A stretch of 64,000 nt of DNA, from positions 1 through 64,000 of the forward strand of contig LNDX01000017.1 in the NCBI GenBank assembly GCA_001464475.1, written 5' to 3'. Below the pieces are notes generated by a model. It was not told the origin of the DNA. It worked only from the letters and a program-made list of their open reading frames with translations, and did no database searches. A program made the translations under genes and the position numbers. Positions within the stretch are counted from its first letter, which is position 1. The number at the start of each line of letters is the position of its first letter. Below are positions 14,793 to 22,003 of the stretch, piece after piece. Source of the DNA: Flavobacteriaceae bacterium Ga0077528. GTDB taxonomy: Bacteria > Bacteroidota > Bacteroidia > Flavobacteriales > Flavobacteriaceae.

Positions 14793-15551
14793 TTATTCTA
14801 CTTTTTTAATTATTTCATTTCTAAAAACCCCATCCAATTCCAAACTCATCTTCCTCCCACTACCCAAACCAACAGTATTCTCTTGGTTAAACTTCACAGT
14901 TTCCATCAAGAAATCAGTTATCAAAACCTCTTTTGGGTGCAAGTATTTTTCGTCTTGGTTGGCTTTTATGGTCATTAATTCTTTTACTTTTTCTTGTATG
15001 TTTTGTGGTGCAATAGGCAACAATTTCATGAAATCTACTGGCGGAAAACTATTGTTTTCTATTATCCATTTTCCAGCTAATGCAGTGCGCAAGGCGTAGA
15101 AATAACTTTTTAGTTTTACTTCTTCGGCTTGGCATACGTCCATGAAATTCTTGGTTGTTCCTAAATAATGGTGCAAAGACGCTACTGGCGAAAAACATTC
15201 TTTTGCTAAACTTCGCATTTGGCTTACAAACGCTTCATTTTCAAAATACACCACAGGTGAAAACAACCACTCTAGCAAAGGTTCGTTACTTTTTGCTAAC
15301 AATTTTACGGTTTTCCGTAAATCCCAACCTGAACCGTCCAAATCGTCTTCGGTCATGAACTCAATAACATCAGTTTGCTCCCAAAGTGAAAGGTAATAAT
15401 TCAAATCGTGTTTGTAGATAAAACGTATGTCATAGTCGCTATCTGGAGAAGCAAATCCCCAAGCACGACTTCCTGATTCTACCGCATACAAGATTTCAAC
15501 ACCTTTTTCGCGTTCTATCTGTTTTAACTTTTCTACTATTTTATCTTTCAT
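14793..15551 (-). CDS. RlaP/YcgL-type nucleotidyltransferase (copy 2)
   Basis: The 252-residue protein has the nucleotidyltransferase motif VESGSRAWGFASPDSDYDIR, with GS at 27-28 and metal ligands D39 and D41. It then shows IEFMTEDDLDGSGWDLRKTV and NEPLLEWLFSPVVY, the hallmark of DNA polymerase beta family proteins of the RNA-repair pathway. It is shorter than copy 1 and only distantly similar, so the two may act on different ends or substrates. The start at 15551 is used because the upstream in-frame extension to 15620 runs through a hairpin terminator and tRNA-like DNA. It is 16 bp upstream of hamA. Confidence 0.8.
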   Translation of the reverse strand: MKDKIVEKLKQIEREKGVEILYAVESGSRAWGFASPDSDYDIRFIYKHDLNYYLSLWEQTDVIEFMTEDDLDGSGWDLRKTVKLLAKSNEPLLEWLFSPVVYFENEAFVSQMRSLAKECFSPVASLHHYLGTTKNFMDVCQAEEVKLKSYFYALRTALAGKWIIENNSFPPVDFMKLLPIAPQNIQEKVKELMTIKANQDEKYLHPKEVLITDFLMETVKFNQENTVGLGSGRKMSLELDGVFRNEIIKKVE

Positions 15552-15588
15552 AATTGTATTTCTCAAATTTAACAAATAAACAACGACA

Positions 15589-15612
15589 AAAACACGTAGA
15601 ATTACGTGTTTT
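15589..15612 (-). terminator. Terminator after rtcB and tRNA-like unit
   Basis: On the minus strand AAACACGTA and TACGTGTTT pair over nine bases around a 4-base loop and run into T. It separates the rtcB/tRNA-like transcript from the RlaP-hamAB genes, so these may form two transcription units or be linked by partial read-through. Confidence 0.65.
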
Positions 15613-15625
15613 ATCAACAATATTC

Positions 15626-15719
15626 GGCTGTTTTCCCAACTAAACTATACGACTTACTTTGTTTGCGTAGCAAGATTTGAACCTGCGACTTCCAAATTTT
15701 ATATAACATTCCAACAGCC
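15626..15719 (-). ncRNA. Permuted tRNA-like sequence downstream of rtcB
   Basis: On the minus strand a T arm GCAGG-TTCAAAT-CTTGC (15670-15686) comes first. TACG (15666-15669) pairs with CGTA (15648-15651) across 14 bases, and then a D-like arm GTTT-AGTTGGGA-AAAC (15630-15645) follows. The outer ends GGCTGTT (15713-15719) and AACAGCC (15626-15632) are exact complements, though three bases of the second overlap the D-like stem. The order T arm before D arm is the same permutation as at 6153-6305. The region between outer stem and T arm is too long for a normal tRNA, so confidence is limited. Confidence 0.4.
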
Positions 15720-15720
15720 C

Positions 15721-15761
15721 ACTGAATACTGAACACTGAGCACTGAACACTGAGCACTAAA
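15721..15761. repeat. Heptamer satellite GAACACT after rtcB stop
   Basis: About six 7-bp units (GAACACT with GCACT and ATACT variants) begin right after the rtcB stop codon. In the direction of rtcB they read GTGTTCA/GTGCTCA, as in the tract after ilvE. Confidence 0.75.
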
Positions 15762-15763
15762 CC

Positions 15764-17185
15764 CTAATCCTCTCTACTTCCATCATCCGCCATTCGAACC
15801 AACTTTGGTGTAAACGTCGCAACTACATCAACCAATTCTTGTTGCGCTGCCATCACTTGATGAATGTCTTTGTATGCCATTGGTGCTTCATCTAAACCTG
15901 CGCCAATCAAGGTTACATTATGGTCTTTTAATATGTTTTGCATTTCAATTTTAGTAATTGTTTTTTCGGCTTGCGTTCGGCTCATTTGTCGTCCTGCACC
16001 ATGCGATGCCGAGTTGATAGCGTTCTCCTCACCTTTTCCTCTAACCAAAAATCCTGGCGCAGTCATACTTCCTGGAATGATTCCCATAACGCCTTTTCCA
16101 GCAGGAGTGGCTCCTTTTCGATGCACAATTACTTCTTCGTTGTTCCAAACTTCTTTCCAAGCAAAGTTGTGATGGTTTTCTACTTTGGCTAAAACAGTTG
16201 CATCCAAAGCACGTTCCATTTTAGTATGAATCACTTCATGACACGCCGAAGCATAATCACCAGCCAAGTTCATAGCAATCCAATATTCCTGACCTAAATC
16301 GGTAGTCATATCTAAGTAAGCTAAATTTTTAGCCACTTCAGGTAATTTACAAACGTCTTTGGCAATTTTAGTGTAATGTCCGGCAACGGTAGCACCAAAA
16401 CCTCTCGAACCCGAGTGCGTCAATAAAGCCACATATTTTCCTTTGGGAATGTTCAAGACTTCATCGGCTTCCGTAAATTCCATAATTCCAAATTCCACAA
16501 AGTGATTTCCACCACCAGACGAACCCAATTGCGACCAAGCTTTGTCTTTCAAGTTTTTAATGAAAGTATGTTCAGCAAACAATGGGCTTTCCAAAACCGA
16601 ATGATCGGATTTGTACTGACCTTGAAATCCGTGACCTGCGCCAAACTTAGTATGCGCAATCAATTCACGTTTGAATTTATCTTCATTCGCATAATAAAAT
16701 GCTTCAGGAATATCATAAACCGACAACGCCATTCTACAACCAATATCGACACCAACACCATAAGGAATAATAGCATTTTTAGTAGCTAAAACACCACCAA
16801 TTGGCAAACCATAACCTTGATGAGCATCAGGCATTAACGCTCCAGCAACCGTTACAGGCAATTGCATGGCAACTTCCATTTGCTTTCTAGCACCGTCTTC
16901 AATATGCTCTAAACCATAAGCCGCAAAAGCATTCGGATTTGGATTCAATTGAATGAAATCTTCTGGTTTTTCATTGGCTTTTTCAATCAATGCAACCGCT
17001 AATTTGCTAAAAATAGCATCGTCAATATAGTTTTCTGGAGTTTCAAGAACCAATTTAAAATGAGCCAACATCTGCTCACGAGTAAATCCGTGGCGCTTGC
17101 TGTTAATTTTCAAAGCAATTCCGATAATTTGTCCTTGCGGTAATCCTAATTCCTGTAAGTCGTTTCCGTTGATTGGTGTTTTCAT
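15764..17185 (-). CDS. rtcB: RNA-splicing ligase RtcB
   Basis: The 473-residue protein is a full-length RtcB. Visible signatures are PDAHQGYGLPIGGV, VGVDIGCRM (metal ligands Asp and Cys), GSSGGGNHFVEFG, THSGSRGFG, HRKGATPAGKG and NSASHGAGRQMSR (the His that becomes guanylylated). RtcB seals 2',3'-cyclic phosphate or 3'-phosphate ends to 5'-OH ends using GTP and manganese, repairing tRNAs cut by anticodon nucleases. It is the first minus-strand gene of the island, divergent from a WYL regulator, and is followed by a tRNA-like sequence and a terminator. The long leader (about 140 bases) holds a CGTCACTTCGAGTG-type repeat. Confidence 0.95.
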   Translation of the reverse strand: MKTPINGNDLQELGLPQGQIIGIALKINSKRHGFTREQMLAHFKLVLETPENYIDDAIFSKLAVALIEKANEKPEDFIQLNPNPNAFAAYGLEHIEDGARKQMEVAMQLPVTVAGALMPDAHQGYGLPIGGVLATKNAIIPYGVGVDIGCRMALSVYDIPEAFYYANEDKFKRELIAHTKFGAGHGFQGQYKSDHSVLESPLFAEHTFIKNLKDKAWSQLGSSGGGNHFVEFGIMEFTEADEVLNIPKGKYVALLTHSGSRGFGATVAGHYTKIAKDVCKLPEVAKNLAYLDMTTDLGQEYWIAMNLAGDYASACHEVIHTKMERALDATVLAKVENHHNFAWKEVWNNEEVIVHRKGATPAGKGVMGIIPGSMTAPGFLVRGKGEENAINSASHGAGRQMSRTQAEKTITKIEMQNILKDHNVTLIGAGLDEAPMAYKDIHQVMAAQQELVDVVATFTPKLVRMADDGSRED

Positions 17186-17220
17186 TTTAGTAATTCTTTA
17201 ATTATATTATTTAATTTATC

Positions 17221-17290
17221 CGTCACTTCGAGTGATTTTCTGTTTTAAAAACGACAGTTTTTGAAATAGAAAATTGTATCGAGAAGCTTT
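17221..17290 (+). repeat. CGTCACTTCGAGTG...TATCGAGAAGC repeat in rtcB leader
   Basis: It has the same ends as the tandem copies at 6458-6632, but the centre carries TTTTAAAAACGACAGTTTTTG. Because it lies between the proposed rtcB promoter and start codon it would be transcribed in the rtcB leader. Confidence 0.65.
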
Positions 17291-17326
17291 ATAACATGTA
17301 ACTTCAATTTTACAGTACAAATATTT

Positions 17327-17356
17327 CAAAACTACTGCGCAATTATTTTGCGTAGT
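17327..17356. promoter_or_regulatory. Palindrome overlapping divergent rtcB and WYL promoters
   Basis: Arms ACTAC(TG)CGCAA and TTGCGTAGT (17331-17356) overlap a minus-strand TAGTTTTG (17327-17334), a candidate rtcB -7 element, and the TTG of the plus-strand WYL promoter (17348-17350). This placement fits an operator that controls both genes, perhaps for the WYL protein. A perfect version lies at 6674-6698. Confidence 0.5.
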
Positions 17357-17377
17357 AAAAAATAAACTTTAAATTTG
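17348..17377 (+). promoter_or_regulatory. Promoter of WYL regulator gene
   Basis: TTG (17348-17350) and TAAATTTG (17370-17377) are 19 bp apart, the Bacteroidota consensus. The transcript would start near 17385 and carry the heptamer tract as its leader. Confidence 0.6.
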
Positions 17378-17387
17378 ATTGATTTTC

Positions 17388-17432
17388 AACACTGAACACT
17401 GAACACTGAACACTGAACACTGAACACTGAAC
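17388..17432 (+). repeat. Heptamer satellite GAACACT in WYL leader
   Basis: About six tandem GAACACT units end 9 bp before the WYL start codon. The same heptamer occurs after rtcB and, inverted, after ilvE. Confidence 0.8.
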
Positions 17433-17441
17433 CCTAAAAAC

Positions 17442-18461
17442 ATGGCTCAAAACAAAAATGCTTTAATCCGATACAAAACCATTGACAAGTGTCTGCAAAA
17501 CAAATACCGTCAATGGACATTGGATGATTTAATAGAAGCCGTGAGCGATGCCTTATTTGAATATGAAGGAAAAGAAAATTCGGTGAGTAAAAGAACCGTT
17601 CAGTTAGACATTCAAATGATGCGTAGTGAAAAATTGGGCTACAATGCACCCATTGAAGTCTATGACAAAAAATATTACCGTTATGAAGACGAAGATTTTA
17701 CCATAACCGATATTCCTCTAACAGAAACTGACATCAATGTGCTAACAGAAACGGTTTCGATGCTAAAACAGTTTAAAGACTTCTCACTATTCAATGATGT
17801 TTCGGATATTTTACAACGATTGGAAGACAAAATCTACGCTGAAAAATCGCACACCCAACCGGTCATTCATTTAGATAAAAATGACAATTTGAAAGGATTG
17901 CATTTCTTGGACCAACTCTATCAAGCGATTATCAAAAAAGTAGTTTTAAAAATCACTTACAAATCGTTTACTTCACGAGATGAAAATACGTTTTTGTTTC
18001 ATGCTTTTATTTTGAAAGAATTCAACAATCGTTGGTTTTTAGTAGGCAGAAAGCGTAGTAAAGCACCTATAAGTAATTTAGCATTAGACCGAATCATTTC
18101 AATAGATTATGATTTTCAAACACCATATCTAGAAGAAGAATTTGATGCTGAAAAATTCTATAAAAATATAGTTGGCGTAACCGTAAACACCGGATTACAA
18201 CCCAAAAAAATAGAACTTTGGATCGACCGAACCAATGCACCTTATGTAATAACAAAACCATTACACAACTCCCAACGATTGATAAAAACCAACGAAGATG
18301 GAAGTATCATCATTCATTTATTTTTAGTAGAAAACTACGAATTAGAACGGTTATTACTTGGCTTTGGGAATGGCATCGAAATCATCAAACCAGAAGGAAT
18401 GCGCAAAAGGATGAAAGGCATTCTAGAAAAAAGTTTGGAGAAATATAAATTGGGAGAATGA
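17442..18461 (+). CDS. WYL-domain transcriptional regulator
   Basis: The 339-residue protein has an N-terminal winged-helix region (about 1-90, including WTLDDLIEAVSDALFEYEGK and SVSKRTVQLDIQMM). A WYL domain (about 145-230) follows, with LKITYKSFTSRDENTFLFHA, FNNRWFLVGRKR and LALDRIISI, and then a WCX-type C-terminal domain (about 240-335). WYL proteins are thought to sense nucleic acids or nucleotides and regulate stress and phage-defence genes. It is divergent from rtcB, taking the position that RtcR holds in proteobacterial RNA-repair operons, and the intergenic palindrome would suit autoregulation plus control of rtcB. That regulatory link is inference. Confidence 0.85.
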   Translation: MAQNKNALIRYKTIDKCLQNKYRQWTLDDLIEAVSDALFEYEGKENSVSKRTVQLDIQMMRSEKLGYNAPIEVYDKKYYRYEDEDFTITDIPLTETDINVLTETVSMLKQFKDFSLFNDVSDILQRLEDKIYAEKSHTQPVIHLDKNDNLKGLHFLDQLYQAIIKKVVLKITYKSFTSRDENTFLFHAFILKEFNNRWFLVGRKRSKAPISNLALDRIISIDYDFQTPYLEEEFDAEKFYKNIVGVTVNTGLQPKKIELWIDRTNAPYVITKPLHNSQRLIKTNEDGSIIIHLFLVENYELERLLLGFGNGIEIIKPEGMRKRMKGILEKSLEKYKLGE

Positions 18462-18467
18462 AATAAT

Positions 18468-19178
18468 TTAAACAATAAGCACCACTTTACTCCTGTCATC
18501 CTCCAAAGGAACATAACCGCCATCTAGTTCCTTGTAAAAATCAAGTACTAAAATAGTAAACAAGACACCATCAGTAAGCTCCATTTTAGGCACTTCAAGT
18601 GTAATAGAATTAGGTAGCGTTGTGAGGTTGTAAAAGTGTTTATCACTCTCACACAAAGAACTCGTTTTGGCATCAAAATTAAAGGCTAAAGACAAAACAG
18701 TACAACTAACACTAGTTGCACCATCGGGAAGTACGATTCCATCAGTAATAAATTGTAATTGGTTATTTGTAATGGTACAATCTAAAGAAATTGCCATTTC
18801 AGGATTAAAATGATATCCTTTTAGTTGATTTTGTGCTTCAATAGTAGCAAGTGCTTTGGCTAAGGTACGTTCACCTCTAACCGATGCTGTATCAAAAACT
18901 AACAATTGACGCATCTTTTTAGTCAAGTTATTTACCACCAAAAGATTGTTTTTCTTAGGTAAATAATCCTTTAAAGCCAACCGAAGTTCCTTACAAGTAG
19001 AAGAAACCCGTCCAAACTCAGAAGCATTATGCCTGCTTAAAGCATACTTTGGCGAAGTTTTTAAAGCTTTTGTAGTAAAGCCACTTTTAGCTCTCATAAT
19101 GATTTGGTCTTCCAATTTATAAAGAACATAATCATCAATTCGCTTAGGGAATTTTCCTTCTACTTTAACTCTAGCCAT
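18468..19178 (-). CDS. Conserved hypothetical protein, 236 residues
   Basis: No family name can be given. The protein starts MARVKVEGKFPKRIDDYVLY, has a basic N-terminal third (KSGFTTKALKTSPKYALSRH, RRNLTKKM-like segments) and a beta-rich C-terminal half (ISLDCTITNNQLQFITDGIV, LFTILVLDFYKELDGG). There is no signal peptide or membrane segment. It is tail-to-tail with the WYL gene, 6 bp apart, with no terminator seen between them. A minus-strand TATCTTTG at 19327-19334 may be its promoter, about 150 bp upstream. Confidence 0.65.
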   Translation of the reverse strand: MARVKVEGKFPKRIDDYVLYKLEDQIIMRAKSGFTTKALKTSPKYALSRHNASEFGRVSSTCKELRLALKDYLPKKNNLLVVNNLTKKMRQLLVFDTASVRGERTLAKALATIEAQNQLKGYHFNPEMAISLDCTITNNQLQFITDGIVLPDGATSVSCTVLSLAFNFDAKTSSLCESDKHFYNLTTLPNSITLEVPKMELTDGVLFTILVLDFYKELDGGYVPLEDDRSKVVLIV

Positions 19179-19578
19179 CGTTTGTACTTCATTTTTTTAT
19201 ATTCTACTTCGTTCGAGTTTTGTTCCTATTTAATTCGTAGTTGTGGTACCCTAAAATAATACTAATTTTGAATGTATTTGCAAAAATCAAACCTTTTTAC
19301 GAACAAGTTACGAACCAAATACAAACCAAAGATAACCTACACTTCTACATAGTTGGTTTATAGCAACCCTATAGATACTCCATAGCAACGGTATGGTTGT
19401 GGTACCCTAAGTTTTAATTTATCTTTGAAAAACTAGTTTAAGAAATTGTGGTTTTAAAGCTTAATTTAAAGTTTGTTTTGTACTTTTGATTGCAGTGCTT
19501 CATCGAAAGTTTCAGACTTACAAATCCACAACTTTATGAAGTCGCGATACTTTATAGACAATTTATTAAAATCTCGTT
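19179..19578. other. Long intergenic region with paired 15-bp direct repeats
   Basis: GTTGTGGTACCCTAA occurs twice, at 19240-19254 and 19396-19410. A minus-strand -7 element (TATCTTTG at 19327-19334) and a plus-strand TATCTTTG (19420-19427, nine bases after the second copy) lie near them. No coding frame is supported. The repeats could be operators or a duplication scar. Confidence 0.5.
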
Positions 19579-19938
19579 ATGAAAAGACTATTTTTCTTAT
19601 TTTTCATGCTTTTGAGCTTAAGCTTTTGAAATGCTCAAATACCTAAAAATGGTTTTTACACTTACAAGATTGTTTATGTAGAATCTAACGGAAAACTGAG
19701 TGGAATATGTAAAGTTCTAATAAAAAACAATAAAATAACTGTTAGTCGACCTGCTGCCGCAAATGCATCAGACATAAAGTATGAGCGTGTTGTTGAAGGA
19801 ATAATATTAAAGCACCAAAAAAGCGGAAAATGGATTATAGGCAAAAATGAAAAAGACAAATTTGCAAAAGAAATTGGTGGTTGCAGTGACGGTCCAATAG
19901 AAATTGATTTTAAAAATAAAATAATTTATTTGTGTTAA
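19579..19938 (+). pseudogene. Small secreted protein gene with TGA in signal peptide
   Basis: The frame reads MKRLFFLFFMLLSLSF, then TGA at 19627-19629, then NAQIPKNGFYTYKIVYVESN and on to a normal stop at 19938. Except for the one stop, the 119-codon frame is intact, with a typical signal peptide cut after AQ-type residues; a GGA-to-TGA change is the simplest explanation. The mature part (KVLIKNNKITVSRP, KHQKSGKWIIGK, GGCSDGPIEIDFKNKIIYLC) is not a known family to me. It is the first gene of the right cassette-like cluster. Confidence 0.6.
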
Positions 19939-19941
19939 AGC

Positions 19942-20108
19942 AAAACTGCTAAGAACCACTGTTTTCAACTATTACTAGGCTTGCGCTTGCGTTTCTAACT
20001 TCGCAGAAAATACTAATAGGTTTTCAATTCTATCTTTCAAATTAATTCAGTAGATTTGTTTGGTAAGTGATTGCAGCAGCAACTGGTGTAAGCCGCGACA
20101 CGTTAGCA
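19942..20108 (+). repeat. attC-like intergenic repeat (right cluster)
   Basis: The start is degenerate (CTAAGAACCACTGTTTTC), followed by the GCTTGCGCTTGCGTTTCTAAC signature. The end is GACACGTTAGCA (R'-like GTTAGCA at 20102-20108), identical in its last 12 bases to the site ending at 3238. Confidence 0.45.
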
Positions 20109-20131
20109 GTAATTTTAAAAAACCGCATAAA

Positions 20132-20704
20132 TTGAGGCAGACATTTTATCCTAGAATATTATTTCCGACAATATATTTCATTTTTACATTGTCTAGTTTT
20201 ATAATGTTAGCATTTGTATTTATTAAAATATTTGTAAGTCCAAAATCAAACTTAAAAACCGAGATTTACTTTCCTGGAATTTTCTTTATTTTATTTATTG
20301 GTTATTTTACATTTCATCTACTCTACTTTTTCTGTTTTTATTTTAAATATGTTCTTCTCAACAAAAAATCTATTTCAATATTTGAATTAAAAAATCTGAA
20401 AATTGAAGAAATTAAATTTGATGAGATTATTGGATTTTCAAAATCTGAAGTTTACTTTGGAAGATATAATTGGAAATCAAAATCAATAGTTATTTATTCT
20501 AAAACTGGAAAAGCAACTGAATTATTAAATAGTTTTATTTCAAACTTAGATCTGTTAGAAACAGAATTGAAAAACGAAAAAATAAAGTATTTGGGTTTTG
20601 AAAATTATAATACCGGATATTTTTTTAGAAAATATAAATTCATTGAAAAATATATTAACCGCTATTGCTGGATTTTCGTGGTTTCACGTCTGTTTTTCAC
20701 GTAA
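20132..20704 (+). CDS. Two-helix membrane protein with PH-like domain
   Basis: The product (about 190 residues from TTG at 20132; the frame is open from 20060) has two hydrophobic segments (ILFPTIYFIFTLSSFIMLAF and FFILFIGYFTFHLLYFFCFY). A cytoplasmic domain follows with LLNKKSISIFELKNLKIEEI, DEIIGFSKSEVYF and KSIVIYSKTGKATELL, which resembles bacterial PH (bPH-type) domains. The start is uncertain because no ATG precedes the first membrane helix after the repeat end at 20108. The last 15 residues run into repeat DNA, so the native C terminus may have been altered. Confidence 0.5.
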   Translation: MRQTFYPRILFPTIYFIFTLSSFIMLAFVFIKIFVSPKSNLKTEIYFPGIFFILFIGYFTFHLLYFFCFYFKYVLLNKKSISIFELKNLKIEEIKFDEIIGFSKSEVYFGRYNWKSKSIVIYSKTGKATELLNSFISNLDLLETELKNEKIKYLGFENYNTGYFFRKYKFIEKYINRYCWIFVVSRLFFT

Positions 20705-20775
20705 AAATATTATCTTAGCAGACAGTACGCAGTTCGCTGGCTTCGCAACAGTCGGTTAGCGGCGAAACGTTATAT
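20655..20775 (+). repeat. attC-like intergenic repeat
   Basis: It contains CAGTTCGCTGGCTTCGC and CGGTTAGCGGCG and ends AAACGTTATAT, whose GTTATAT (20769-20775) exactly complements ATATAAC after the next gene. The beginning, TATTAACCGCTATTGCTGG, overlaps the 3' end of the preceding reading frame. Confidence 0.45.
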
Positions 20776-20806
20776 ACAAGCATTGCTCAACGAAAACTAA
20801 AATGGA

Positions 20807-21520
20807 ATGATACAACTAATTGGATTAATTGCTATTTCATGGTTACTATTAAAGTTTTTTGCAAAAGAGAACTTATCAGTCCTTGGATTAATGCCAACTA
20901 AAAAAAGGATTATCTTTTTTTTAATCCTTTTTATTTGTTCAGCTTTTTTTTCTACAACAACATTTCTTCTAAAAATGTACTTCACTAAAGAAGAATATAT
21001 AATTTCAGAGCTTTTAACATTTGAAAACTTTTTAATTGAGATTTGGTATCAAATTAGAACTGTTTTAACTGAAGAATTAATTTGTAGAGGTGCTTTGCTT
21101 TTTATACTCATAAAAAAAATTGGAACCCAGAAAGGAATAATTATATCATCAATCTTTTTTGCTATTTTACATTGGCTAAACAATGGTGTTTGGGGAGATT
21201 TAATTCAAATGATAATAGTTTTTGCGTTTACCTTTTCTATGGGACTTTTATTAGCATATTCATATTCTAAAACCTATTCATTACTTATTCCTTTTGCTAT
21301 TCATTTGGGTTGGAATTTGACACAGAACTATATTTTTCCAGATTCTGCCAATGGTAATCACATCTTTGTATTAGCAAAAAATCCGCCAACTGTTACAATC
21401 TCATATTTAGCTTTCTTTACTATGATTTTATTTCCAAAAATTGCTGTAATCTTATTTAATTATTTGATTGTAAAAAAATATCCTAAGGTAGAATTGACCG
21501 AAAAAAATGCCAACATATAA
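20807..21520 (+). CDS. CPBP-family intramembrane metalloprotease
   Basis: The 237-residue polytopic membrane protein carries the CPBP (Abi/CAAX protease) motifs: EELICRG (EExxxR), FAILHWLNN (FxxxH) and HLGWNLTQN (HxxxN), the expected metal-binding and catalytic residues. Family members are implicated in peptide maturation, immunity to bacteriocins and membrane protein cleavage; the substrate here is unknown. The stop codon lies inside ATATAAC, the proposed R'' of its own cassette, and its upstream boundary is GTTATAT. This makes it the best single example of a cassette in the window. Confidence 0.8.
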   Translation: MIQLIGLIAISWLLLKFFAKENLSVLGLMPTKKRIIFFLILFICSAFFSTTTFLLKMYFTKEEYIISELLTFENFLIEIWYQIRTVLTEELICRGALLFILIKKIGTQKGIIISSIFFAILHWLNNGVWGDLIQMIIVFAFTFSMGLLLAYSYSKTYSLLIPFAIHLGWNLTQNYIFPDSANGNHIFVLAKNPPTVTISYLAFFTMILFPKIAVILFNYLIVKKYPKVELTEKNANI

Positions 21521-21676
21521 CAGCGGTTTACATTAATTGCAAGGCTCGCGTTTACAATTTTGCTTCTTAGAAAATAAATCTAGTGGCTACAATTCTATCT
21601 TCAATTTAATTCCGTAGCTTTGTTTTGGTCTGTGCTTGCAGCTACTTATGTAAGCTTTATAAGTTAATGGCTAGCA
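21515..21676 (+). repeat. attC-like intergenic repeat
   Basis: R'' ATATAAC is followed by AGCGGTTTACATTAATTGC, the AAGGCTCGCGTTTAC signature and a TTCTATCTTCAATTTAATTC block. The R' end is degenerate (GTTAATGGCTAGCATACC). Confidence 0.45.
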
Positions 21677-21706
21677 TACCGGAAATTGATAACTAAACAA
21701 AATAAA

Positions 21707-21949
21707 ATGAAAGCTAAAATCCTTATACTACTGATAATTGTTCTTGTGCTTTTGACTACATTATTTAGTTGGTTATTTTATATTCGCATCAGTATGGATT
21801 ACAATTCAGAAGGAACCTATTTTGATAAAAATACTTTAGTTGTTTATAACGAACAAGCTGTATTAGTTTACGGAATAATTACATTCCTATTGCTCACATT
21901 GACAGTAGTAACAACTTGGAAATTGAAATCAACATTTAAGAACTTATAA
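21707..21949 (+). CDS. Small two-helix membrane protein
   Basis: The 80-residue product has two hydrophobic segments (ILLIIVLVLLTTLFSWLFY and VYGIITFLLLTLTVVTTW) joined by a polar loop. The start at 21707 is preferred over TTG at 21686 because it gives a conventional N terminus (MKAKILILL). No function is evident. It is the first of two genes that appear to share one cassette-like unit, since no repeat separates it from the lipoprotein gene 54 bp downstream. Confidence 0.55.
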   Translation: MKAKILILLIIVLVLLTTLFSWLFYIRISMDYNSEGTYFDKNTLVVYNEQAVLVYGIITFLLLTLTVVTTWKLKSTFKNL

Positions 21950-22003
21950 GAACTTCCTATGGCAAGAATTGGTTACATTTTAAATAAACAAAACAAAAAA
22001 AGC

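Noticed and set aside
15552-15620. N-terminal extension of the second RlaP protein
   Set aside because: The extension runs through a perfect hairpin terminator and tRNA-like DNA, and the nucleotidyltransferase fold begins after the ATG at 15551.
4608-19178. Degraded prophage as the source of the tRNA-like cluster
   Set aside because: No phage structural, integrase or lysis genes are present; the surrounding genes are RNA-repair and Hachiman components.
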